Assembly: GCA_026874595.1 (NCBI GenBank)
Contig: CM049307.1
Span: 92,542,330 to 92,606,329, forward strand
Reading direction: 5' to 3'
Length of the DNA stretch: 64,000 bases
Origin: Sipunculus nudus
Taxonomy: Eukaryota > Annelida > Sipuncula > Golfingiida > Sipunculidae
Shown here: positions 1-13,926 of the stretch, in pieces
Numbering within the stretch: the first letter of the stretch is position 1
Layout: every line of letters begins with the position of its first letter
Translations under genes and position numbers: made by a program
Notes under the pieces: generated by a model
Told to the model about the DNA's origin: nothing
Databases searched by the model: none
The model's input: only the letters and a program-made list of their open reading frames with translations

Positions 1-2788
1 ATAGAAGCAAAACCAAGTATCACCCACTTTAACCTTGGAAAGCTGGTCGGAAGAGACACCGGGGGCTCCATGGAGCTGGATGATTTGTCTGTTGATGATC
101 CTGTAATCACGGCAAGGTTTCAGTCTGGTAGGTCTGAGATCAGATTCGTCTTTAAATCTGCTTTGCCTTCCCTCGGAAGACCAGAGTTTTATGTGACTTT
201 GATTCATCAGAAAAACAGCGGATCTCATGCGGTCGTGATAGCTGGGATTTTCAGCAACGTTAATGTGGCAGACCTTATAAAGAAACTCACAAAAGCCGAT
301 TTGTCCCGGATCCCTATCATTGGATCCGCAACTGCAAGTGCCAGAATGATATATTCTTCAGGAGATAAACCAAATCTGCATATTCCATACGCGAACAACG
401 TCCTTGACCCTCTGTTTCCTGCTGAGAAAGGACTAAAGCTTATGATGTCGCTTAAGATAAAGAACTTTCCAGAACAGGCAATAAGCCTATATGTTAGAAA
501 TAAAACTGACTTTAGATTTAAATTTGTTGGACTTTCCGGCTTGGGCGTCAAAGATTTTATCGGTGAGTCTCTATCCAAACTTGCAAATGGTTTGAAACTT
601 AAAGGCATGATTACTTCGGTTTTAAACCAGAAACTTTCAGATCTGTTGTTCAGCATCAGGAACAAAACTATGACGTTTAATCTCCGAACGTCTAAAGCGG
701 TCACCATTATTCCGCGTGCCATCGTGCTGCAGAACACGACCGCGCGTATTGATTTCCAGATTTCCTCGAGAAAAGTGGGTATCGAAATGGCTACAGTGTG
801 GAATCTCGGAAACTTCCCAATATGGTTTAAAATTGTAAAACCTGCGGACTTAAGTTCTTTCACTGCAGTTGCGCGGCCAGGTAAGAGTTTGCCTTTTGGA
901 AAATTGATTGAAAATTTCGCTGTTGCTCTGCTTCCATCAGGCCTCCTGGAGAATGCCGTGAAGAAAGCAGGGTTGGAAAGCTTTTTGATTAAAAACCCTT
1001 CCATTTTGTTGTATTTCTCCCAGGACTCGGTCGTTAAAGTTTCCGGAACTGCCGTAATAGGTGAGTGGACCAAGTGCCATGTTGAGGTTATGACAGGCCA
1101 AATGCGTGGCGCGACGGTCATGGCCGCAGGTATCACCTTACAGCGTGTTCCCTTAACAGCTGTTGTTAAGAAACTGACAGACAATTTTGTGAATCTCGGC
1201 ATTGTTCCTGGAGCTTCCCTCTTAGATAACACCAGCATATCGATTGTAATGTCGTCCGAGCCTATACCAACAACAATTCCGTTGATGCAGTTCTCCGATC
1301 CGTCTCTGTCAAATATTGAAATACAGGACGGCATTAGTCTCGTAGGAAACTTTAGGTTCCCAGACTGTGGATCAGACAAATTTTGTAAAGTAGCCAAGGG
1401 ACTTTTGGGGGCGGATTCTCACTTCATCCTCAAAGGTCGTCTGGCACTCGGTCGTGTTTTTCTGTCTGCATTAATACCCAAGCAGATCCAACTCTTCAGA
1501 GGTATTAACATCACAGATGTTGGATTTGAAGTGGAAGCAGGCAATCGAAATGCGATCGGCATTACAGGGAGCCTTAAACTGAAGAAACCACCCCTGACAT
1601 TCACTGGCTCGATCGGGGTTTCGGAAAGTGGTGCCTACTTACAGATGACGATGATTGGGATGTGGAAGTATCCTTTTGGAGTACCATTCTTGGCCATTGG
1701 TGATATACATTTAGGGGTCTCTCTGTTCCCTGATGCTCTAGTGATCAGTGCTCTAGAGTTTGGCGGAACAGCATTGCTTGGTAAATTCGAGGATGATAAA
1801 GCTGATCCCATTAAGGCCAAAATGTTCATTGGACTCAACAGGATCAACCCTAATGAGAACTTCTTCATGGGAAACATCAGCGCTTTGACTATCAGGGCCC
1901 TCTTAGCAGCGTTTGCATACAAGCCAAGCTTACCAGGTCCTATCGCTGATAGCGGATTTCCAAAAGGACTGTACATCTCGTTTTCAGCATCAACTAAAAT
2001 GCTGAAGAATGGAGTCGTCATTCCAAGAGGTTTTTACTTACATGGCGTATTGAAGATTCTATTCTTTGAACTCGATGCCAATGTCAGAATATCATTTAAT
2101 GGGTTACTTATCGACCTTACCGTCAACCCGTTTGACATTGGGAAGGGGTTAGTTAAGGTAAGCGGCCGTGATTCAGAAACGGGCCCTAGACTTCTTGTCG
2201 ATGTTGGATGGAATCCACCCAGAGCTTTAATTAACATAGAAGGCTCCGTCACCGTGTTGAAGATTACAGCGTATGTCAACATTACGATAAGCACCTCAGG
2301 ATTAGAGTTCCACCTCCGGGGTGACTTTCTGGGATTGTTCCAGTGTGAGCTATATATTACATCAAGTTATAATGATTTAAAGACTAAAGATTTTCAAGTT
2401 GCCGGTGTCTTCAGAGCTGATCTCCTTGGTGCACTGTCGAATGGCGTAAGAAATATCCTGGATAACTACAAAAAGCTGGCTGACAAAGCCATCAGTAGTG
2501 CTCAGGATAAGCTTGAGCGAAACAAGAAACTCTTTGATAAGGCAGCAGAGAAGATGACAGATTTACAGTACAAATTAAACGAGCAAAAGGCTAAATTTGA
2601 TAAGGCTGTAGCGTACCTGGAGTCGAAGAAAAGGTTTTTTGAATCCAAGAAAAAGGTTTTTGATTCCGCTAAGAGCAAATTCACGAGTGCACAACAGTCC
2701 TTGGAGAGGAAAAAGGCCATCTTTGACGGAGCTGTGAGGGTGTTGAATGAGAAGGTGAAGAAGATATGTCCGTCAGCATGTAGAAAAC
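1..2788 (+). CDS. Gene 1 exon A (5' partial, 929 residues)
   Basis: The frame is open from base 1 to the donor GTGAGT at 2789; reading through the donor meets a stop at 2827-2829. The first Met (base 70) is internal, because 23 codons upstream are open and of similar composition. Alternating hydrophobic/polar strands with many Gly turns fill residues 30-815. From about 819 the sequence becomes a Lys/Glu/Ala helical region with the recurring pattern KxxFDxA and predicted coiled-coil character. It ends after a Cys-x3-Cys in phase 1. A 390-codon ORF on the other strand (1397-225) is a shadow. Confidence 0.9.
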
Positions 2789-3299
2789 GTGAGTCCTTTT
2801 CCTTTAACATTTTAAAAAATATATGCTAGTTATCTAAGTATGGACCTCTGCAGAATTCCAATTCTTGAGAGGGTAGAAGCATACACATGCTCTTACTTTA
2901 TATCCTTGTGTGTTAACCAGGCCCGTTGATCACTGCAAATGCGAACCCTGGGCATGTAATTGCTCCCTTGCTTGGTCGTTGTTGCCCCTTGTTCTTATGT
3001 TCATTCATCATGTAAAAGAAATTTTGAAGAAATATTTGAGTTATCTTGAAGATCAGTTTTCGTTTAAGAAATATAAGTATATACTCTAAAGATTATGTAG
3101 ATATAACATGGATATATAATATAAATCATCTTTTCCAGCGAATAAGAACTGTTTTAAAAAACTAAGTATTTAAATTTCATACCTTCTCCATATCGTAACC
3201 TCATTCATTGAACTAAGTTTAACTTTATGTTGTCATAATTTGTTGATACACAAAAATAAAATCATTATAATAAATCAATCATAAAAATCAATAGATCAA

Positions 3300-3337
<38 letters not shown>

Positions 3338-4877
3338 TTAAATAAATATGTGATGCATATAAGAGTGTAGGAGTATTTTTGTGATTCAATTTCATTTTTT
3401 TAATTAAGTCCTCTTTTTTAAATGTAGGTCGCTCGACAAGTCCAGATGATGTGTTCTTACCAGAGTCAGAAGCGAAAGGTTATATTAAACGGGAGAAGAG
3501 GGGATGGAGGAGGCGTTTCCGGGTACGTATACGTCTACCCAACCCAGTTGAAAAAGCCCGGGAGGCTGCGAAGAGGGTGGCGGAGAGGACACGAGAAACC
3601 GCAGAACGAGCAAAAGAATCAGCAAGAAAGAGAGCCCGTAAGTAATGATAATATATAACAGATTTTTTTTTAAATGAGAAAACCCCGGAGATTAAACTGA
3701 TCCTTTAACAGAATCCTAAAATATTATTTAGTTACCGCCAATTAAGACCGTTTAACATATTGAACGGAGTATTTTCAGAGACGAACAAAATTGTTATTTA
3801 ATATCTCATTTTGTTTTTTTTTTCTGTCGGACAAATGTCCCTTTTTCTGTTTCACGCTCACGTATGACAACACTCACTATCTCTTCTGCAATGACCTCCA
3901 GTTTATTAAAAAGGGGTATATGTCTATAACATTGTGGATCGAACTTTGCGGAATACATTCCTGGCTGTTGTATATCACTTTAGAGTTAGTCGATACGGAA
4001 TGCATTATGGTTACGCTTATGCTTACAAGATGAGGACAGCTCAACATTTCATACAGAACGTAATCTTGCTTAAAAGAATCTATACTCATACCAGCTATTT
4101 TAAATAACCTGAAATATTGGTGTCTCTCCTTTGAATATTATGGTATCTACAAATATTTCATTCTCAAATCGTTTGGTTAACCCTCCATACAAAAGTTGGG
4201 ATAAAAGCTTTTCAGTGGCGCGAAACATGAACATAGGGCGCACGCCACCTGGTGGCCGTACCGCGCATCTTCACAAATCAAGACTTTTCAAGTTTCCAAC
4301 AGGTGTTTCTTTTGAGATTCTGTGTGACCAGAGGTTCGATCTGAGCATGTGTGACTACTTATATATAAGTAGTCACACATGCTCAGATCGAACCTCTGGT
4401 CACACAGTCGTGTTTATCAGATACACGTGGACTGTTTTTACTCACACGCAGAATCATAAGAAAATGACAGAAAAATTATCCGTATGATACATTTTAATTG
4501 TAGATATAGTAAGTCCGTGCGCTAGGAGAGTTTTGCCGGTTAACTTTTGGATTCAGTTAAAATGAACTATCAGCTTGAGATAAAATACATATTATTGTGA
4601 TAAATACATAACTCTTTATACAGGTGAAATCTGGTGCGCTGGAAGGAGGGCCATCCGTGCTACATGCCTTGGCGCTATTAGTGTGAGTGTTAAAGTTTAT
4701 TATACCTCATTAAGGAAATATTACCGACGTTGGGTGGATTCATTGTTTGTCTGTTAGCAACTACACTAAATAAGTTGTGTATGGATTTTTTATTGATTTA
4801 ATTTCAGGGAGTGTTAGGGTAACAACCAAATCTATTAAAATCTGAAGGTAAAAACCGTCACTCTTCCTCTTTACCTT

Positions 4878-4932
<55 letters not shown>

Positions 4933-7209
4933 CAATATAACCTGTTGCTATTACTATAATCGGCCATCATTACCAGCTGTTAGACTGGTAACAAATAAAT
5001 AAAAGAACTGATTGCGATTCACTCTCTTTATTCTGACTTCTTGAGGGGTCAGACCCCGGGCGGCACTGCCCTAGTCTGACCCCCCCCCCCCCCCCAACTC
5101 TGTTCAGCAAGCGCGCACTCTCTCTCGTCCGTTCAGAATCTCCTCGATCAATCCCCAAAACACCTTATATTTTATGCTTTGGCCTGTCAAGGATCACCGA
5201 AAATGGTCAGTGGAACTGCCCTACGGATAAGTTCTATTGAACGTGAACTTTCTGTATGTATTACATTCATGTTACCATTGGGAACTAATTCATATATAAA
5301 CTAACAATCATCTTAACTTGAACAATGAGGTTACACAAGTAACACCTGTATGATTTGCTGCGTACAAAATATAATAAAATATTTTCTTAAAATAACTACT
5401 TTTAGTCCTGACTACCTTATACCGACTACCTTTACCCAACTCTATCGGCAAGCCACACCCGGCCTTGTAAACCTAAACGCTTGCCTATTTTGACCAGGTC
5501 CAGCTCGCTCAGGGGTATGGCCAACAGCTGACCAAACCAGCCTTCTACTTAATCACATTACCCTGCCCCCCAGTCATACCATAAAATTCTAATTCCTAAA
5601 CTGAATTCTTAAATCCTTATGGTAATAATATATATATATATATATCAATTAGCGGGTCGGCTACTTTATACCTGCACCATATAATCTAACAGTGCGGAAT
5701 CGATTCATTTCGTATAATTTTAATCGGCCCGGCACTAATGTACAAACCCCTCGCAGTGCACTCGGGTTAAACTTGCTTAGCCTTGCGATGGAATCCACAA
5801 GCTATCGGCTGTAGCCTTGATATGTTTTTATTCCCATGGAAATTGTAGAAACATCATCAAGTTTGCACAGCATACTTTTCGAATGAATGAAAAAGAAAAA
5901 TTCGCTGTACCAGGGTGTTATACGAGATCCTTTACAGGGGCCCAGTCACTTCTCTGACATTTATAAACTAAGGTTTTTCCTTGGAACTTTTATGAAAGTA
6001 GGCCATAAAATTGCACGCAGGCTGCTAATTTCGTTCATATCAACGTGTTTATAATATGTGAGGGCCCGGCAAAATAATCAAAACAAATTGAACAAGGGTA
6101 TCTGGCGGCAAGTCAGATAAGCAAGAGCTTTGCAATGACTTTCTGCAACAAGTGACCTTTCTAACTCCGCATATATATGCGGCAACCTACCACCTAAAAT
6201 AACGTGTTTTCCGTTTTCAACATTGCTGTGTTTACAAACATGATGTTAATAAACAAGTTCATTGATCCCTCACGAAGGTCTCATAAGAACTTTTTCATGA
6301 CCATTACCCTTAGATCATTAATATATATACAAAGGAAGCCAGAAATCACACATAAGTAAGACGAATGGGCACCTTTTAATAAAAAAAATTAAATGGTTTC
6401 CAAATGAAAACGAGGGCCATTGGTATGCTGCTATTACCCCCTCTAGGATGGTATGCGTTCATTCCAGTTTGTGTGTTGATTCACAACATAACTCACAATC
6501 ATGAACGGAAACTCATTTAAATATTCAGGGAATTTCGTGAATAGGCCAAGGAAAAAAAATAGATTTGGTGTGAATCCACCTCATTATCCGGTTAACGGAA
6601 TGACTTCAAGGAATATTCAAAATATACAGTTATTTATGAACGAATGCACCTGGTAATAAGGGTCGAATATTGAAATGTCAGCGTCGATTTGGATATTTCT
6701 GCATAAATGAACTTAGGATTATGGGAGCAATAAAGATAAGCAAACAAAATCTTTCGAGCATTCAACATTAAGGAGAGCACACGTTGCGGAGGCCTGCATT
6801 CTTTTAAAGCATATTTATATTAAAAATAATAGCATTATATGTGCTATTGAATTGTAGTCGCTTTTTTACCCGACAGGTGGCTAAAGCTGCAGTGAACACG
6901 GCAAAAAGAGGACTGGATGCGGCCAAGTTGGTATTTGAAGGTGCCAAGAAAGTGATGGACGCGGCAAAACTACCAATGGAGGCAGCCAAAGGTTTGGTAT
7001 CGGTGGCCCAGCTGGCGGTAAACAAGGCCAAGGCTCTCGTTGACGTGGCTGTGGTAGCGCTTGAAGGTGCCAAACGTGTCACCAAGAGTCTAAAGTAAGC
7101 ATAAAAAGTTATAACGTTCATGTAATACATATATGTAATATAACCTGATCTAATACATATATGTAATATAACCTGATCTAATACATATATGTAATATAAC
7201 CTGATCTAA

Positions 7210-7259
<50 letters not shown>

Positions 7260-10200
7260 TAGTCACACAGTTCAAAACGACTTTCAAATCAACCATATTC
7301 CAGTTACGAAGAATTGACTTTAGTCACTTAAAAGATTGACATTTAATAGATCAAGGATTTAATATTTTTTTATTGAAAACACACACACACACACATATAT
7401 ATGGGCTTGTCCGATGATCTATATATTTATACATATATGTGTGTGTACTTGTTCAGGGATTTAAACCTCCGCATATTTTTTAATATACCCCAGCAATCTA
7501 GATTGGTTGACCAGTTTCATTGGATTAGTCCTTGGGAAATAAAAATTGACTCCATCCTTCACAGAATCTTTGATCCGTTCCAGAGATATATTTTGTACAC
7601 ATATTTATGTGTATATGGGAATTAGGCTGCATGTTTGTTATCGTTGACGAAATGTTTACACTGTAGACAACGTAAGTGATTGATTACGAAAACAAACGTT
7701 GATGTATAAAATCGCCGAGCGATCGCAAGAGAAGTCTTCCCTGGCATCTGTGGCTCAGGGGTAGAGCACATGACTCAAAGACGGGAGGTCGTAAGTTTGA
7801 ATCCCAGCCGAGCCGGTCAGGTTTTTTCACGGTCGGCAGCCACCCAGGGTGAGCGCCTTGCAGTTTTAATGGGAAGGCCTTGCCCAACGGCACAGACAAT
7901 GCGTCTTTCGGGGTTCCTTGGTGGTATGACACAGGAATGGGGATGATTACAAACCAAGGGCCCTCAGGTGCAGTAACACTGGGATATAAAATAAGAGGAA
8001 GCATGTAATACTGTCTTCTCACATAGTCCGAAACTGGAAAGAAATTCAGCAGATTTACATATACTTAGTTATGGTAGCATTTAAAGGCAGTTACCTCAAA
8101 CAATAAAATAAATTGAAAAAGAGAAGGCTTCCCCAACTCCGCAACCCCCAAAACATCTGTCCCAACCTATATCTAAACCCTCCCTCGCCGATTACATGCA
8201 AGTGAGCTGTAATACAGATGATTCTGTATTAAATAATGGGGGTACATGTACAACCACGTAAATACGGTCTAGGTGCAAAATGAATATCAGGTCCAAATTA
8301 ATATCAGCCATTTTGGAACACAAGTTAGGCGATAACGGAGAATCCGCTAAGGAGTGTACAACTTTGAGAATAAGGTTAAGGTTAAAAATAAGTGTCAGCT
8401 GCAAATATGTGACCTTGGACTAATTTATGCCCAAACATCAGGCATATTGTTGATCTAGTACAAACAGAAAACGACGACGAAGAAGAAGAAGAAAGAAAAA
8501 ATATTTTTGAATTTTAATTTTCACCCAGAGGACCTTAGAAGGTCCACCCAAAAATAAATACCAACAAATATGGATGTGGAATTAACTCCTTATATAAGCC
8601 TCCTTCTCAACGTGGCAGGCTCAATGAGAAATGAAAACAAAATATCAAATAAGTAGGTTGTCTCTAGTAAAAGTATTTGTTTTAATGTCATTATTTATGA
8701 TTGAAAAATAAAAACGACCGATGATCGATAATTAATCGAACCGGCTTCTGCGGCTCAGGGGTAGAGCGCAGGACTCAAAGCCGGGAGATCGTCAGTTCGA
8801 ATCTCAGCCGAGGCGGTGGGATTTTTCACAGTCGGCCCCCACCCAGAGTGAGTGCTCTACAGGCTAAATGGGAAGGCTGTGCCCAACGGCCGCGTTTCAC
8901 TCACAAACGAGTGCGCCTTTCGGGGGCTCCTCGGTGGTATGACCCGGCAATGGGGACGATAACACCCAGGGCCTGCAGGTGCAGTAGTCACCGGGCCTGG
9001 TTAACGCCAGGATATAAATTGAGAGGAAGCGTGTGATACTGCCCTATCACGTAGTCCGAAACCGGAATGGAATTCTGCAGATGTACATATATGTGGTTAA
9101 GTAAGCATTAAAAATTGAGAGCGGTTACTCCACAAAAAAAGTTAATAGTGTGACATTCATAGTGAAACGATCCATTCAATCGCATCCGAATTGCCACCAG
9201 ACGATTTTTGCTGGGTCCCGTTTTGATGTTCTGTTTAATCGATTAATCGGCACACCACTATAGTTGCCCCAAACCATGTTAGTTGTGACAGATGAACATC
9301 GGACTCTCATGCAGATAAGAACTTGTTTGTCTTACTTTTGAAAAAGTGATGGTATGAAAATAAGGAGTAATGTTTAACTTTAATAGAACTTTCCCTCCAC
9401 GTTAGCGGCAACTACCGGCGATGACTAACTCTGAATGTTCGGGTTCTATGTATCAACCCCTGTTGTAGTTAACATGATTGGAGTATCATAAAAATAAAAT
9501 AAAGTGAAATAAATAAATTAAAAAGCACCCTTTATAGTCTCTTTCATGTATTTTTGTTTCTTTTTTTCCTAAACCCAAACGCTTGCCCATTTTACATGTA
9601 TACACCAAACGATCACGGAACAAAGTGCGCATGCTCTAAAACGTACATTGGATGAGACAGAAACAAGTTTCCTCTTACACTGTTTTATTTATTTATTTTT
9701 AATACAGAGTGAGTGTAGACCTCGCCATCGCTGGTCTGGAGGGAGTAAAGAAAGTTCACAACCTTGGAATTTCTATAGCTCAGAAAATCGTGACCTTTGG
9801 ACTTGAGAACATGTTTAATATAAAAAAGATATCCTTCCGAGTCCGTCTGTCTCTCGCTGAAACCGGAAAGTTCTTCGCATTAGTGACCGCCAAGATAATG
9901 GGCAAGACAACCACATTCAGTTTTCATATTAATCTCAAGTGAGTATTCAACCGTTTTTTTTCACCACTCTATAACTACTGCTGTATAGAGTACACCAAAG
10001 CCAGTTAATCTGTCTTTCTGTGAGTACATATAAACTAACTTTATTTATTTCCTGTTAAGAAAAGTTCTTATTACACTCTTTACTGGATGTATAAGCTTGT
10101 TACTAGCTGCTAGTAAACATGGCACTTGCTCCAATGTTTAAAAATAGAAAAAAAATCACGTAACCCTAAGGTGGTAGGCTACATTTGTGCTTAGGTTGAA

Positions 10201-13200
10201 AGGTCATTAGTTGCAAGTGCCTTTAAACAATCATAAGAAGCAGACTTCAAGGTTCTTGACTTAAAGGTCCTTGGTGGAACTCTCGGTGTAGGCTTCTTTA
10301 CACAACCTTGTTTATGTCATATTAAATGCTTCAGATAAATTCTATGTATTATTCAGTGAAGCAGTTTTGATAGATAACATGACAAAGTCGGAAAGTATTT
10401 CTCGTCATATGATGGTAAATAAAAGGATCGTTGGTGGGAACACAGTTCTCCAGCCAATTTTTGTCTTATACATTAGACAGATAAAATGAAAACTTGGTTT
10501 CAAATAAACAACTTTTTTATTTATTTGTAAAAATCCACTTGTGAAAAATGTACAACAGAATACACACACACATATTTTACTTCAATCATGCATATTATAT
10601 GAGGTATTTTGTGATCCCTGTAGGTCTGTCACCGACATGATCGGACGTTTGGCAGATAAGGTAAAACATTCTCTTGGATTTGGGAAGAAGAGATCAGTAG
10701 AAGAGAGCTCCCTGCCAGCGATCAGGAACCTAGGGGCACGGGTCCTAAAAGGGGAACAACTACAATCCGGTAATCATTATATATAAGTAAATAAACCTCA
10801 TTTCACGCACGACTGCAAATATCATTTTGTAAGGTTATGTTTTTAAAAAACAGTAAAATTTATAGAGCACGGTCGGGCCTAAATATATCGCATTTGGCCA
10901 TGCTGTGATTTACAAGAATGTACGATATTAAGGAAGTCCGATAAGGCATCGCGTAGGATGCCTATTTTGTTTGCGAATTGCATTGCCTCTTACAGCTGGT
11001 TATCTCTAGTTATTATCAGATTATAAAAAGAAATATTAATTTATTTGACTAGTAGCTCAACAAACAGAGGCATTTTTTTCGGTTTGCTTGATTTCAATTT
11101 TTTTAGGCATATGGTTTTTAATGACAATTATACAGAAATGGGAGATGAAACCAGAGGGTTTGCACCCCCCCCCCCCCAATCGACAATGTAACTAAACATC
11201 TGTTAGAGACCCCATTTTCACCTCTTCCACATTTGTGTCACCTAATTCGGAACATTACAATGAAAGATGCTGATTTAATTTAGTTGTGCTCTAATAAGGC
11301 ACAGAGAATGTATGAATTCAAGGGAGGAAAACGTGTGTCCGTGATGATGGTCGCCTCACAGGTCAGCTCTTGACGCCTGATCAAAGGTGACGCCAGTTAC
11401 GTGACAACTGTCAATGCATGCAGCCTTTTCATATTTTTTTCCATTTATTTTTATGCTTCCTTTATTATAAAAGAATGACAAATTTCTCAATTGCCCTGTC
11501 TTGCATTTCATGAGAATATTTAAACTAATAACGGTGATTCAAATTTACTTCCTTATTCAATGTATTGTCCCGTGGGTGTTAACCAAACCCTTTTCATAAA
11601 ATTCATTACAATTTTATTAAAGTCGCTAACAAACTAACAAAACAACCAAAGGCAATTAAACATGCTACCTCACCCATAAGTTGTCTGACTATTAAAAATA
11701 TATTTATCGATATGCTTGGTTTATCCAGTGCCATATGCAATTTGTAAATGATGATAATTTCTTTTACCTGTATTATACTTGAGTTACATAAGTATTGTAA
11801 CGATTATATTGCGTTTCACCCTTAGTATTTGCTTCTGATATTATATATTTGTATGTGAGCCGGTTAAGATTTTTTTAGAATAAATATAATTCGTTTCGGA
11901 TAACTAACACCAGATGTCGCTGATGATTAACTATGTGCCTTTTGTTAATATAAATCTATGCGGTTGCTGGATGAATGATTAACTCAAATTTATTAATGTC
12001 ATTCCTTTGCATATATTTTTATGTGTTATAGTATATTAACAATGTAATAAATCTTAACTATTGGTTTAATTTTATGAAATTTGAAAATACCTAATACTGG
12101 AATACATTTCACATTTTTCTTCATGGAATTAGCTGAAGATTTTGAAAATAACTCTTTCATTTTGTTTCTTCTTAGTAACTGACGACTGTGCTCTTTACGA
12201 AGAAGTAACCAAGATTTCAAGAATCGTGGTAAACGACACGGACGGACTGACGGACACAATCCATGAGCTTTCCAGAAGGAAGCCATTTGTGAAAGACAGC
12301 TCAGCAGGTATTTATTATACGTAGCATAAAAAACATACACAAAGTAAAAATAGGCCATTCGTTTTAATGTGTGTAAAATTCACGTAATTTGTAAGGACTG
12401 ATCATTCCTAAATTTTGTTTGCCTGATGGAAACAGGGATATTTTTCTCGAATTTTATTTTTAATCAAATAAATATATTCACATTAAATATTAATGAAAAA
12501 CTAATGTTGCTATGATATGTACCTGATATATGTACTACCCTAAATATTCGATTTTTTTACTAGTAGTGACTGGACAAGATATCGATGACCTACTTGAGCT
12601 TGCCTCAGATGCTCTTCTGGTCGGACTGGAGGCCGTGACGGACCTGGTGGCAGCGGAAACGGAAATGACGGAACACGAGCTGAAAGAGATGCTCAAGTCA
12701 CTGGCCACCGGAAGGCACGATGACTGCCTCAAGACAGTGGCCCAGATCTTACACAAGGTAAACTATACATTTATCATCAGCGCTTAAATACATCTGAAAT
12801 GTTATCGTCACCACGGATGTTACCAAACATTACAGACTGTAAAATTAGTAGCCGTGATTGTAGCTGGTTAGTTAGGATATCGCATAACAGGCGACGCCAC
12901 ATGTTGGTATAGCCCGCTGTGCGAGTTTTCTTATCTGACTGGGCTGCGCTGACCGCATCAATCTTGTATTTATATCATCGAATCATATTAGAGATCTTCA
13001 TTGGGCGATTAGATATCCAATTATGATTTATTTCCAATCAAATACAGGACAATTACAAAGTCTTGTGAGCTAAGTAATTCTCCTTTCGCAAGGTGAATAT
13101 ATAAAAATAAATCTATTAATTATAAGCGTCTACCTGGGGCATGTCCAACTGGGATCCACCAAACCTGGGACAGCCCCCCCCCCCCCCCCCCCCAGTTACT

Positions 13201-13881
13201 GTGGTAAAAAACCCGGCCCGATCAAACATGACCCGTTCACCTTGGGTGACAGCATTATTATTTGTTTAATAAAATCAGAACGATTAATTTTACACGTATA
13301 TTTCTTAAAAACATTGATTTTAAATATGACAAAGATATTTGTTATTAGGAATTATACACAAAAGACTCATTCAGAGACAGGGGTGCATGTGTCTACAATT
13401 CACTGTTCTTTTTTATGAACTCCGATCTTTAGGTTTCAATTTTACTGTCATAATCGTTTGTAACTTGGGGGACATAAACCAAACTGCTTTAATACATTCA
13501 TGCACAATTTTCGTAAATTCTCATCCGTTTACAAGCTACACATTACTGTGTATATCTCTCAGGTTTATAAGAATCATATAGTCCTGTAACTTTAGAGTAC
13601 CCGCGAAAAACTTTTCAAAACATTTCAAAATTTTTCAAAATTTTTCGTGGTATGATATAAATTTTTGAGAAATTATAGGAAGACACAAAGTGATTGTTTA
13701 ATATTAATTTGTCAAAATAGTTTTTAAAACAATTATTAAATAGCACTTAAAATTGCATTTGCATTTAAAATTTGATTAAATGATGATTGTACCTACATTT
13801 TATTGGTATGTTTTGTATGATCGGGAATCGGAAGGGGAGGGTTTGATTTACAGACACATATATTTTATTTTTATATATATT

Positions 13882-13926
<45 letters not shown>

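Noticed and set aside
225-1397. 390-codon minus-strand ORF opposite gene 1 exon A
   Set aside because: Composition is the mirror of the coding strand; the plus frame is part of a phase-consistent nine-exon gene.
7747-7815. tRNA gene at the SINE head
   Set aside because: Box A and B are present but the cloverleaf arms do not pair and the sequence continues into a SINE body shared with two other copies.
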